Origin: Cryptomeria japonica
Taxonomy: Eukaryota; Streptophyta; Pinopsida; Cupressales; Cupressaceae
NCBI RefSeq assembly: GCF_030272615.1
Contig: NC_081407.1
Coordinates: 262,370,574-262,434,573, forward strand
DNA length: 64,000 bases
Direction: 5' to 3'
Shown here: positions 44,106 to 56,099 of the stretch, piece by piece
Position numbering within the stretch: the first letter of the stretch is position 1
How the letters are laid out: the number at the start of each line of letters is the position of its first letter
Translations under genes and position numbers: made by a program
The notes under the pieces: model-generated
The model's input: the letters and a program-made list of their open reading frames with translations, nothing else
What the model was told of the DNA's origin: nothing
The model's database searches: none

Positions 44106-45574
44106 TTCCTTCCTTTTCTTTGGTGTCAACTTCTTTGCCGGAGGCCTAACTGCCCGTTGTTTCTGTCTTGTTCTCTTAGGTGTAGGAGCAGGTACCGGTG
44201 AGGTTTTCCTTTTCCTTACTACCCTTTTAAATTTTGCTGGTATTTCACTATTAGAGGAGGTAGCAACCAATGAAAGATGTGTTTATAGTTGTAGTCCTTC
44301 CAAGTCACACTCCTTAATACGAGTTTTATTCAATACATCTTCCTTGATTGCTTTTGCCTGCCTTGTTCCTTTTCTAATTATCTGTTCAGTTTTCTTTATT
44401 ATTTTTTGAGATTGAATTTTTCTTTCAATTGTTTCCGCATTACCAAATATTTCTTCAGTTGGTTCTTTAGGGGCTTCTAGAAGTTCTTTTGCATAAGTTT
44501 AAATTATGTTCTCATCTACCTCATATCCCATTTCTATAACCCAAATAGTCCTCGAAACCACTGCCTCCATCCAAATTTCATCTTTCTTTATCATAAAGCA
44601 TATCTCCTTTTGATATTTGTCAACAATAGCTTGAGATAGCCTTATTCTTGTTTTCATTTTAGCCTTTAATGCCTAAAAATGTTCATTTAGGTTCTTTTCC
44701 TTGTCATCTCCCATGTTGTTTAGAATGTCCAAAAGTTGTTTTCCTACCGGGATGTCAAAACCAAAATCCTTTGTACCAATACCAGGTACTTTGGTTATAG
44801 ACAACATTAAACATACAAGTAGGTTGCCAAATATGAAAGTACCTTTCTTATCCCTTTTGATTTTCTTTAGGTTGTCTATCAGTTCATCCTTCAACCATTC
44901 ACATATGTCAATTTTTACATTGTTGTTTACAAAGTCATAAGGACTTTTGATACATAAGCTAGAAACAAAGTTTAGTCTGTTGGCATGTGTAACTTTGTAT
45001 CCAAGAATCATGCTAATGAAACTTATATTGATATCCTCTACATTATTTACTCTCAAGGATCTCTTGTCAAAGGTTGCGCTAGTTAGGGTCATTACAGTGT
45101 CATTTGGAACCTTTTTAGTCTTGTCAGGCCTGCTACCGGTGGAAGGTAAGCCTGTCACTGCCCTAACTGCCTCTTTGGTTATCTTATGAATTGAATCCAA
45201 CCAAAATAACTCCCCATGAACTCTTCTTAACACAATCCTTATAAAATCCTTTGGAAAATTAGGAATACTAAGAATCTCCACAAAACCTAGGGTTTCGACT
45301 ATCTTATGTTCTAGTTTAACATTTCCATTTTCATCACATATAACAGTCCTGTACATGTTCATAATTTCATCATCTCCTATTCTTCTATATGATAATGTAT
45401 GTAGATTCTAGGATCCTCAGCATAAGCAACTCCTTTAGGTATTTTTGAGAATGCTCCTAGGGTATCATCTTTCTTCACAATTTTGGGAATAATGTTAAAT
45501 ACGGGTCTAGGGCGCTTAACAACTTCAATTATAATAGGGTTTGCAATGAATTTAGGTGCAGAGGAGGAAGCCAT
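44106..45574 (-). pseudogene. N3 ORF2, N-terminal part
   Basis: Starts MASSSAPKFIANPIIIEVV at 45574, aligned with N1 and N2. A frameshift near 45377 is followed by a long open frame (45362-44673) with RVHGELFWLDSIHKITK, AVTGLPSTGSRPDKTKK, and TFIFGNLLVCLMLSITK. Then comes the KKDEIWMEAVVSRTIWV region and a Lys/Arg-rich segment (PKRTRQKQRAVRPPAKKLTP), where N2 inserted. Unknown function. Confidence 0.72.
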
Positions 45575-45716
45575 TGTTATAAATACCTTAATCTACCTTT
45601 AGGTATGAGTTCTTGAATGATTTGCTTCACTTCTCACTATGGATGCCTTCACTCGGGATTTTCGTGCTCTAAGGAAGTTTGAATTCTTGGTGAATGAAAA
45701 GAGAGCCAAAATATTT

Positions 45717-45724
45717 GTTTTATA
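45717..45724 (-). promoter_or_regulatory. Candidate internal TATA box before ORF2 (N3)
   Basis: Minus strand reads TATAAAAC within AACATTATAAAACAAAT, 150 bp before the ORF2 start. It is preceded by GCATTAAATGTGGTAG as in N2. Confidence 0.4.
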
Positions 45725-45877
45725 ATGTTACTTCCTCCAACTACCACATTTAATGCCTACCGGTTAAGTCAAACTTAACAGATCTGTCGGTAAAGAAGTA
45801 TTTCAACTTCTTACCATCAACCGAGGGTAAATTAACATGTTTTTCAATTTGTTGCCATACCCCCAAAAGGTTTCTTT

Positions 45878-46964
45878 TCAGTTAGATGAAGGATCTCCTA
45901 CCGGTGGAGTGATACTTTGTTCTACTGGTGAAGGAATAAATTCATTAACATTCATATCTAACTTTCTAATTCATTGTTTTGAAAATTCTTGCTTTACCTC
46001 TTCAACTTTTTCTTTTCCTTTCAAACTGGGTCCTTTGTTATTTGTCGGTGATGCCTTCTACAAAATTTTGCAATATGTCCAATCTTGTTACAAGCATAAC
46101 AAGTCACATTGTTTTTCTGAATAGATTTTCCATATCCTATGCCGACATGTGTTCTGCATCGATTAGATAATTGTCCAAATCTTCCACAAACATAACATCT
46201 TACATTCATTCTGCAATTTTTTGAGTTATGACCAACTTTTTTGCATTTAGAACATTGACCGATGGGTGCATAGGTGTTCTGATAGTTTCTAGATCTACAC
46301 TGATTTTCTAATGACCATACTTGTTACAGTTAAAGCATTTTCCATTAAATTTGTAGGCATTAGGTTGTCTTATCGATTTATTGTGATCATGATTGTTTGC
46401 AGTACCGGAGCTTTCACCAACTTCAAAGCCAAGGCCATTTGTATCTCCATTAGGTTTCTGATTTTTTAACATGTCATCAAGTTCCTCTGAGCTTTTCTTG
46501 AATTTCTTCTTGTGTTGATTTGCAGCAGCCAACTCATTTTCTAAGAAATCTTTCTGTCTCATGAGTTCAGTTTTGTCATGTTCCAAGTGAATTATATCTG
46601 TCTTCAACATATCATTTTCATGACCGAGTCTTAGATTTTTATTTCCAGCATCATTTATTCTTCTAGCCAAGTCATCTTCATTCTTCTTTCGGTCTTCAAT
46701 GTCTTTGCAAAACATCATAGTCATATCTTGCATCTCATTCTTCATTGTACTATTTTCTTGTCTCAGTTTGTTCACAAGGTCATTATCACTCTGCATCTTC
46801 TTAGAAAGTTCTCTTCTTTTGTTCCTAGCAATAGTGAGATTTCCTTGAAGTCCCTGAATGATTTCCTATGCAACCTTCAGACCATCTTCAAGTTTGATAT
46901 TCTTCAACTTTTCTACATCATAGTCTGAAAGAGCTGTTCCCAATTGCTTTCTCAAATTTTCCAT
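45878..46964 (-). pseudogene. N3 ORF1: coiled coil with CCHC knuckles
   Basis: Starts MENLRKQLGTALSDYDVEK and ends at the same SSN stop as N2. There is a TAG near 46867 (CAG in N2) and frame damage around the first two knuckles. CFNCNKYGH, CSKCKKVGHNSKNC, CYVCGRFGQLSNRC (His is Gln) and CYACNKIGHIAKFC are readable. Reads LMRQKDFLE where N1 and N2 both have TAG, so the codon was CAG in the ancestor. Confidence 0.75.
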
Positions 46965-47021
46965 CTCTGCTGGTGTCAGAATCTTCCTCAAGCTGTTAGG
47001 CTTTTGAAAACAAAGGACCAG

Positions 47022-47033
47022 GCTCTGATACCA
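47022..47033 (-). promoter_or_regulatory. Primer binding site of N3
   Basis: Minus strand reads TGGTATCAGAGC, unchanged, next to the 5' LTR. Confidence 0.85.
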
Positions 47034-47035
47034 AT

Positions 47036-47802
47036 TGTTAGGATTCCCAAAGATACTAAGAGGGGGGGGTGAATCAGTATCTAACTGGTTAATGGATTTT
47101 CTGAACTTATTAAATGAATTGTATTCCAAAATAGTGTACCGGTAAACCAAAAATAATGCAGTAAATAAGATTAATAAAAACAACATAGAAGGCACACCAT
47201 AACACAATATTTTTAATGAGGAAAACCGGTGTGTGAAAAATCTCGGTGGGATTTATGACACACATTATTCACTTACTAGCCAATAAGTGAATATTACTGA
47301 TACAATAGGGGCCTGCACATGGAGGAAGGCCAACTGCCTAAAGCTCAATCCTTAAATACAAAAAGGGAAGTCTCACTGACTTACAAAAGTGGATTATATA
47401 AATCCAACCTCATGTACTTCTTTAGATTAGCATTTGCTATGCCAGGTTCAATACCGGTTTAAGCTCTTGCAATAATCATAAACCTTATTCCACAATCTGC
47501 CTTAATATTCACACATATTATCCATCTCGCATATTCCTTTTTTACAAATATTCTATAAGATCTTATACTTATATATGAGCCTTATTACAATACACCTTGT
47601 CAGCTTACAAAAATATTTTATAATTAAAAAAAATACAATAAACAAAATCCTATCGATCAGGGTGTCGATAAACATCTTTGCTGGTGCCAGTACCAGTGTC
47701 TGTGCCTGTGCCTGTGCCTGTGCCATAGGATTGTAAGGTTGCCATCAATGACAATACCTTCAATCACCTACAATTTCTCATTGGAGTGTGCATTAGCCAA
47801 CA
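47036..47802 (-). repeat. 5' LTR of N3
   Basis: Plus coordinates begin TGTTAGGATTCCCAAAGATA with a G-run and end GTGCATTAGCCAACA. 767 bp. Followed by the AAACT duplication. Confidence 0.9.
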
Positions 47803-49217
47803 AAACTTCCCTAGATCTTCATCTCTTCTGATATAGCATTTACTACCAAAAAATCTAAAATATCTAATTGTATGAACATGACCAAGCCATAACTCATAAG
47901 GAGTCTTACTAGTATCACCTTTAATATGCACCTGATTAAAGGTATACACTATAGTACTCACAACTTCTCTCTAATAGATATGCATAACATTTCCTTCAAT
48001 CATCATGGTTCTAGCAGCTTCCTAAACTGTCATGTTCTTCCTTTCCACAATACCATTCTGTTGTGGGGTCCACAGAGTAGATAACTACCTATTCACCCCA
48101 TGCTCTTCACAAAATGAATTGAACTCACTGAAAGTAAACTCACCACCTCTGTCAGATCTTAAATGCTTTAGATTCTGATCGGTCTTAGTATCAACCATAG
48201 CTTTGAAAATCTTGAACTTCTCCAATGCTTCAAACTTCTCCCTTAAGAAAGTAACGCACGTCATCCTTGAATAGTCATCAATCAGTAGCATGAAATACCT
48301 ATCACCCTGCAAGCTTCTTACTCTAGAGGGACCACACAAATTAGTATGCATAAGATCCAATATCCTATTAGAAGTATATTGTTTTCTTTTAAAAGAAAAT
48401 CTTGTCTACTTTCCTAACTGACATTCCTTACATATCAGATTAGAGGGCTTTACAATCTTAGGTAGATCTCTTATAGCTTGAGTGGAGCTTATTTTAACCA
48501 TGTAGTCAAAATTCACACAACACATCCTCCTATGCCATAACCAACTTTCATCAACCTCAGCAATCAAGCAACTTTTACCACTAACATTCAAGTGAAAGAT
48601 ATTACCTTTAGTCTTTGTACTCGATGCGATTTCAGTTTCAAGGCTACTGAAGATCTTACATTTACTATTCTTGAATTGAAAATCATATCCCTCATCAACC
48701 ATCTATCAAACACTTAAAAGATTATGCTTTAGACCTTCAACATACAAGACATCATCAGTTTTATGCTTACCATCAAGAGAAATAGAACCTCTACCATGGA
48801 TTATACTAGCTTTGTCATCTCCAAATCTCACTACGCCACCATCATACTTTTCCATACTCACAAACTTACTCTTATCACTTGTCATATGATGAGAGAAACC
48901 ATTGTCAATAACCAATTCATATTTCTCTTCAATCTTAGCATCTAAAGCTTTCTCTTCAACAATACAACTAGTAGAATGAGTAGTCACCATATCATCTTCC
49001 TTGATAGAAATGAACACCCATTCATCTCCTAAATTTCCTTTCTTAGACTCATCATCTATCACACCTTCATCAACAACAAAGTAACACTTCTTCTGATATT
49101 TAGACTTATAGGGATGAAATGGATTCTTCAAAATTCTTTCTGGACACCTTGAGGCAAAATGTCCTATCTTACTGCATGAAAAACATTTCAGAGGCAACTT
49201 TCCTTCATACTTACGGA
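47803..49217 (-). pseudogene. CCHC knuckle, protease and integrase of D
   Basis: One frame with stops between 49217 and 47803. It contains the knuckle CFSCSKIGHFASRC, a protease site reading IDNGFSHHM (Ser and Cys of DSGCSHH changed), and integrase motifs. Two key integrase residues are lost: the second zinc His is Cys (RMCCVNF) and the first catalytic Asp is Asn (HTNLCGP, about 48341). SDRGGEF is kept. The frame runs into N3 at 47802 and continues as RT at 18937. E is inserted upstream in gag at 49218. Confidence 0.82.
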
Positions 49218-50277
49218 TGTTAGGTCCTGGAGACAACTAAGAGGGGGGGGGGGTGAATCAGTTGTCTAATAAATTCAAACCAAAAACTAATTAACCAACT
49301 TAATGCTTGATATCGGTAAACTAGTTAAGTATGCCGGTAGACAATGTTAACAGTAAATTGCTATACCGGTAAGGATTAATGCATGAAACATAAACATAAA
49401 GTCATCCAAAACACATAACACCAATATCTGTACATGGAAACCCTGTAAGGGGAAAAACCATGGTGGGAAACCTTACCCACAATCAGATGATACTACTGCA
49501 GATAGTAAGTGTACATAAATGGGGTGTGCACATGCAGAAAGGCCAACAGCCTAGAGCTCACTGCTCAATCACAAAATGGGAGTCACACTGACTACAGTTG
49601 GATGGTTAAATCCAATAAGAATGTACTACACAAAATAGCATCTTCATATGCTGGATTTAGTACCGGTGTAATGCTGATATGCTTCTACAAAAACCTAACT
49701 TCACCTTCAAATGATTTCTTCATGTATATCCCTGCTTGATCTCACATATACCTTCACTCAATTCTTTTTCGCATTCCACACTTGATCTTACAAATAAGAT
49801 TTTACATTTATACCATACCCTAAAACCAATTTTAGTAGGTCGGCTCTACAAGATATTACAATAAAACATTTTTATACAATATAATATCCGATGCAATAAT
49901 TGATTAAACATGTCAGTTAAATGCATTTATAACAATAATAAATCATCTCCATAGAATGCCATGCTGATCTGGAAGAGATAAACCTGCCAGTGTAACCCTA
50001 GATAACCTGGACCTATTTGCCAGTAAAAGCAAATATGCAAATATGAATATACCAATGATTAATTCTTCAAAACAAAGTGTCCACATGTGTCTTTGACATT
50101 ACCAAGTGTCTTCCATATCATTCTAGGTACCGGTGAACAATATATCCTATCAGTGAACCATATACTAGTAACTGTTACACAGTTTACTTGCTTGCCAGTG
50201 AATGTTGCTAGATCTTCAAAGTGCTTGTATTCAGTAGGTGTTGATATCAATGACAAAACCATACCAAAATACCAATA
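49218..50277 (-). repeat. 3' LTR of E
   Basis: Begins TGTTAGGTCCTGGAGACAAC with an 11-G run (49243-49253) and ends AATACCAATA, where the other LTR has AATACCAACA. Polypurine tract follows (ATCTCCCCCTTTGG, 50278-50291) and a second one near 50460-50475. Confidence 0.9.
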
Positions 50278-50601
50278 ATCTCCCCCTTTGGCATTGATGG
50301 TAACACAAGATGGAAAAACCAACAAAGTGCCAAAACAAAAATGCCAAATACAAAAACCAACAATCTCCATTTCTCTCCCTGGGAGTAACATGTGTTTGTC
50401 CAAAGATTTATTTTCAATACCAATCCCTCTTTAAAGGATAATGTGTTTTTCTATAGTATCTCTCCCCCTTTGACATCAAATGCCAAAGTCAAATTCATAC
50501 AAAATACCAACTATTCCTCCCGAGAAGTAGCTTCCTCATCAAATACCGGAATAAAAGATTTGTCTTTTTAATTATGCCGGTTGATGACAATCATCAACTA
50601 T

Positions 50602-53600
50602 CTAAGTCTCTATCGGTGGTGGTATGACTCTAAGCTGATCTCTGAGATACTCAAAAGTCTCCTTAGGCAAAGGCTTTGTGAAAATATCTGCAAGTTGTTC
50701 TTTAGTAATCACATAAACTAGTTTTATCTCATTTTCTTCAACTTTTTCCCTTAGAAAATTCAGTTTGATAGAAACATGTTTTGTTTTAGAATGTAATACC
50801 AGATTCTTAGATATATCAATTGCTGCAGTGTTATCACAGTATATAGTAATGGGTTCCTTGCATTTTACCTTTATGTCTTTCAACATTTGCTTAAGCCATA
50901 ATACCTGTGTACAGTTAGTTGTTGCTGCAACATATTCTGATTCTGCTATTGATAAAGATGTACAACTCTCTTTCTTACTTAACCAAGAAACTAATCTCTT
51001 TCCAAGAAAGAATGCTCCTCCAGTGGTGCTCTTTCTATCATCCACATCTTCTACCCAATTTGCATCTGTGTATGCACATAGATCAAAATTTTCATCTCTA
51101 GGATACCATAATCCAAGATTTGTTGTGCCTTGTAAGTACCAAAAAATCCTTTTTACTGCTGATTCATCATTTTCCCTAGGATTACTCTGAAATCTAGAAA
51201 CAATACATACTGCATTCATAATATAAGGCCTGGTTTGTGTCAAATACAGTGAACCTCCTATCATAGATTTGTATCTAGTTGGATTAACAGGTGTAGATCC
51301 ATCCCTTTGAGATAATTTGTCATTTGTAGTCATATGTGTGGTTACCGATTTAGAGTTTTCCATCCCAAATTTCTTTAGTAATTATTTCAAGTACTTGGAT
51401 TGACTCAAAAATATACCTTTATTAGTCTGTGAAATCTGCAAACCTAAAAAGAATTTTATTTCTCCAATCATAGACATTTCAAATTCTTGCTGCATTTCGA
51501 TAGAAAATTCCTTACATAATCCATCTTCTCCTCCAAAGATTATATCATCAACAAATACTTCAATAATCAAGATGTCATCATTAGTTATTTTGTAGTATAA
51601 ATTGCTATCTGCATTTTGTTTAGTGAAACCAATCTTCAAAAGATACTTATCCAACCTTGCATACCAAGCTCTTGGGGCTTGTTTCAATCCATACAGAGCT
51701 TTTCTCAACTTGCAAACCATATCATTGTCATCTATCAAAGAAAATCCACCAGGTTGTTCAATATATACTTCTTCTTCAAGATCTCCATTCAAAAATGCAC
51801 ATTAAATATCCATTTGATAAACTTTGTAGTCCTTGTGAGTTGCAAAAGCCAAAAATAATCTAATTGCCTCAATTATGGCTACCGCTGCAAAGGTTTCATT
51901 GTAATCAACTCCTTCTTTCTGAGAATATCCCTTACACACTAGTCTTGCTTTATTTCTGACAACCTTACCATCTTCATTAAGTTTGTTTCTAAATACCCAT
52001 TTAGTTCCAATTACATTTTTATCTTTAGGCCGGGGAACTAATGTCCAAGTATTATTTTTCTTAATTTGTCCTAATTCTTCTTCCATAGCTTTAATCCAAA
52101 ATTTATCTTCACATGCCTCATTGATAGATGATGGTTCAATTTGAGAAATAAGACATACATCTTCATTTGCCAATCTTCCTCTTGTCATAACTCCCTTAAA
52201 TTTGTTTCCAATTATCTGATCTTCAGAATGATTCAATCTTACATATCGGGGTGTCTTAGTTTGCTGTTGTTCTTCAATTATTGTGGAATCTTCTGATGAT
52301 ACTTGGGTAACTAGATCTTCATTTTGTATCGGTGGATTCGGTATAAGTTCATTTGTCACAATTTCTGTTGCCGGTTCAAAGTCTATCTATTTTGAAGTTC
52401 CTCTGAATTGTTCATCAATCTTTACATTTGTACTCTCAACAATTTTCTGTAGTCTTTTATTAAAACATCTATATGCCTTTCTTTTAGATGAATAACCAAG
52501 AAATATTCCTTCATCACTTCTAGGATCAAATTTGCCAATATACTCATCTCTTCTAATATAACATTTACTTCCAAATATTTTGAAATACTTAAGAGTAGGA
52601 GTGTTACCAAACCATAGTGCATGAGAGGTCTTACTGGTTTCACCTTTGATGTGAACTTTGTTGAATGTATAGATAGTAGTGCTAACTACCTCTCTCCAAT
52701 ACACATGTGGTAGATTTTCTTTTAATAACATACTTCTAGCTGCATCCAAGATAGTTCTATTTTTCCTTTCAACAACTCCATTCTGCTGTGGTGTCGGAGG
52801 TGCTGATAATTGTCTTCTGATTCCATTCACTTCACATAATGTATTAAAGTCCTTAGATGTGAATTCTCCTCCTTGATCTAATCTTAAACATTTGATTTTC
52901 TTACCAGTTTCATTTTCAACCATTGCTTTGAATAGTTTGAACTTTCCAAGTGCTTCTGATTTCTCTCTGAGAAAAGTAACCCAACACATTCTAGAGTAAT
53001 CATCAATAATTAGCATGAAATATCTATGACATTGTAAGCTTCTAGTTCTAGCTGGACTACATAAATCAGTGTGAATTAAATCAAGAGCATTATTGGATTT
53101 TTCTGGAATACTTTTGAAACTAGCTCTAACTTGTTTTTCAAATTGACATTCCTTACAAATTGTATTTTGAGGTTTCACAATTTTAGGTAGATCTCTAACT
53201 GCCTTAGAAGTACTGATTTTTACCATGCAATCAAAGTTTACATGACATAATCTCTTATGCCATAACCAACTTTCATCTATATGTGCAATTAAGCATGCCT
53301 TTTCACTATTATTCAAATGAAAGATATTGCCTCTACTCTGAATACCGGTTGCAATTTCCAAACCAGTTCTATTCATGATTTTACATTTTCCATTTTTAAA
53401 TTGTAACTGAAATTCCTTCTCAACTAATTGACCAACACTTAAAAGATTATGCTTTAATCCTTCAACATAGTAGACATTGTCCATGTTATGTTTACCATCA
53501 AGAGATATTTAACCCTTACCTTTGATTGAACAGGCTTTGTCATCTCCAAATCTTACTAAACCTCCATTGTATTCTTGAAAGTTCAAGAATTTACCTTTGT

Positions 53601-54756
53601 CTCCAGTCATATGATGTGAGCATCCAGAGTCAATGATCCATTCATCCTTTGCTTCAACTTTAGCTGCTAGGGCTTGTTCTACCAGTGGAGCAGTAGGTGC
53701 TGGTTGATCTTCTATTATAGCAACAAAAACCCATCCGTTGTCTGTTGGATCCTCATCAGAATCATCAGTCACACCTTCATCAGCAATGTAACAAGATTTA
53801 TCTTTGTTCTTTTTAAATCTGTATCTCTGATATTCAGGATTAGGCTTGTATGTTCTTCTAGCTTCTTCTCTTAGTCTAGCATGTCTATTAGGGCATCTTG
53901 AAGCCATATGACCAATCTTATTGTAGTTAAAACATTTAAAGGGTGCTTTACGTTCATACTTACTTCCAATTGGACCTTTTGGCATTTTCCTTGCAAATAA
54001 TGCTTCAAGTTCTTCAAGCTCTTCATTCTCCTTTCTGGATTCTTCAAGTTCTCTTGCATAAAAGGCTCTCCAGTCTGATTTGTCAAATGATGGAGTAGAT
54101 GTTGTTGATGCTTTAAAGGCCAAATCAGTTTTTATAGTAGCAACAAGACCAAATTCCTCAATTTCAAAGGCTGAAAGTTTTCCAATCAATGTATCCCTAG
54201 TTACTGATGTATTAGGCATTGTTCTCAACTCATTTATAGCAGTAACCTTCATTATATATGCCTGTGGCAAACCTCTTAAAATTTTTGAAACAATTTCATC
54301 CTCACTCAAGGTTCCTCCACAACATTTAATACCCAAAACAATTTCATTTACTCCTTCCATAAAAGCAGAAATCCTTTCATCTTCTTCCATTTTCAGATGT
54401 TCATACCCGACTCAGAAGCTTTCAAGTTTTGCAATTTTGACTGTGGAATCTCCTTCATTTAGTGTTTCCAAGTGATCCCAAATAACTTTAGCAGTAGACC
54501 TATCTGATAATCCCATGATTTGTTGATCTGATAATGCACTCAAAAGTGCTTCTCTTGCTTTGCAATCATTTTCTTCATCTTTGGCTAAGGTAGTCGGAGC
54601 AGTCTGACCAGCTACAACAACAGTATAACCATTCTTAGTAACTTCCCAGATGTCCTTACCAATGCAATTCAAATGTGTCTCCATTCTGATCTTCCATATC
54701 CCATAGTTGGTTCCATCAAGTTTAGGACTGTCATTCCTGAAATAATTAGTAGACAT
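50602..54756 (-). pseudogene. Gag-pol of copia element E (single frame, five stops)
   Basis: Start at MSTNYFRNDSPKLDG. 1,385 codons to a natural stop at 50602, all in one frame. Stops stand at 54412-54414 (TGA), 53509-53511, 52387-52389, 51802-51804 and 51382-51384. Order: gag (GTNYGIWKIRMETHL), knuckle CFNYNKIGHMASRC with its second Cys changed to Tyr, protease IIDSGCSHHMTGD, integrase HHCC (LWHKRLCHVNF, CKECQFEK) with HTDLCSP, LRLDQGGEFTS and PQQNGVVERKN, RT with LNGDLEEEVYIEQP and FVDDIIFGGED, RNase H with YTDANWVED, AESEYVA and CDNTAAI. Catalytic acids are present throughout. It would encode particle protein, maturation protease, integrase and RT. Confidence 0.9.
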
Positions 54757-54798
54757 TGGATCTCCTCAAGTTGTTAAACTTCTGCAAAAGAGGACTAG

Positions 54799-54810
54799 GC
54801 TCTGATACCA
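54799..54810 (-). promoter_or_regulatory. Primer binding site of E
   Basis: Minus strand reads TGGTATCAGAGC, unchanged, two bases inside the 5' LTR. Confidence 0.85.
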
Positions 54811-54812
54811 AT

Positions 54813-55874
54813 TGTTAGGTCCCGGAGACAACTGAGAGGGGGGGGGAGGTGAATCAGGTGTCTAATAAATTCAAACCAAAAACTAATTAACCAACTTAAT
54901 GCTTGATACCGGTAAACTAGTTAAGTTTGCCAATAGACAGTGTTAACAGTAAATTGCTATACCGACAAGGATTAATGCATGAAACATAAACATAAAGTCA
55001 TCCACAACACATAACACCAATATTTGTACGTGGAAACCCTGTAAGGGGAAAAACCATGGTGGGAAACGTTACCCACAATCAGATGATACTACTGTAGATA
55101 GTAAGTGTACATAAATGGGGTGTGCACATGCAGAAAGGCCAACAGCCTAGAGCTCACTACTCAATCAAAAAATGGGAGTCACATTGACTACAGTTGGATG
55201 GTTAAATCCAATAAGAATGTACTGCACAAAATAGCATCTTCATATGTTGGATTCAGTACGGGTGTAATGTTGATATGCTTCTACAAAAACCTAACTTCAC
55301 CTTCAAATGATGTCTTCATGTATATCCCTACTTGATCTTGCATATACCTTCACTCAATTCTTTTTCTCATTCCACACTTGATCTTACAAATAAGATCTTA
55401 CATTTATACCATACCCTAAGACCAATTTTAGTAGGTCAGCTCTACAAGATATTACAATAAAACATTTTTATACAATATAATATCCGATGTAATAACCGAT
55501 TAAACATGTCAGCTAAATGCATTTATAACAATAATAAATCATGTCCATAGCGTGCCATGCTAATCTGGAAGAGATAAACTTGCCGGTGTAACCCTAGATA
55601 ACCTGGACCTATTTGCCGGTAAAATTAGTTATGCAAATATGTATATACCAATTATTAATTCTTCAAAACAAAGTGTCCACATGATGTCTTTGACATTACC
55701 AAGTGTCTTCCATATCATTCCAGGTACTGGTGAACAATATATCCTGCCGGTGAACCATATACTAGTAAATGTTGCATAGTTTACTTGCTTGCCAGTGAAT
55801 GTTGTTGGATCTTCAAAGTGCTTGTATTCAGTAGGTGTTGACATCAATGACAAAACCATACCAAAATACCAACA
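54813..55874 (-). repeat. 5' LTR of E
   Basis: Begins TGTTAGGTCCCGGAGACAAC with a G-run, ends AATACCAACA. 1,062 bp. Confidence 0.9.
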
Positions 55875-56099
55875 ACTGACACCTTTAGGAAATCTTCTAG
55901 CAATCAGGACTTCAAGCTCTTCAAGCTCTCTCATCTCCTTCTTATATCTGGATACTCTTGTAGAGATTTCTCCCAGATCATATTTCTGCTTCTTGGATAC
56001 AGTAGCTTTAAATGCAGATTCAGATTTAGGAGCGGCTTCACCAAACTCTCTCAACTCAAAAGCAACAAGCTTTCCAATTAACATGTCTCTCGGGTATGT
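55875..56099 (-). pseudogene. Gag fragment of D
   Basis: Reads MLIGKLVAFELREFGEA...ELEELEVLIARRFPKG, the C-terminal gag segment that precedes the knuckle. The matching segment in E reads LIGKLSAFEIEEFG...ELEELEALFARKMPKG. The frame upstream is lost in a deletion that joins gag to LTR sequence near 56095. Confidence 0.75.

Larger units (their letters stand above)
18938..47802 (-). mobile_element. Non-autonomous element N3 (minus), interrupted by N2
   Basis: LTRs at 18938-19721 and 47036-47802, with duplication AAACT at 18933-18937 and 47803-47807. Without N2 it measures about 6.7 kb, like N1 and N2. The order on the minus strand is 5' LTR, primer site, ORF1, spacer with TATA-like block, ORF2, two polypurine tracts, 3' LTR. 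It inserted into the integrase-RT region of D. N2, its own sibling, later inserted in opposite orientation. Confidence 0.9.
49218..55874 (-). mobile_element. Copia element E, nearly intact gag-pol
   Basis: LTRs 49218-50277 and 54813-55874. Duplication ACGGA (49213-49217) and ACTGA (55875-55879) differs at one base. Between them lies one gag-pol frame with only five stop codons. The element has a perfect primer site and polypurine tract. It sits in the gag of D. Of all elements here it has the best-kept enzymes together with C, and is a candidate helper relative for the N family. Confidence 0.9.
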
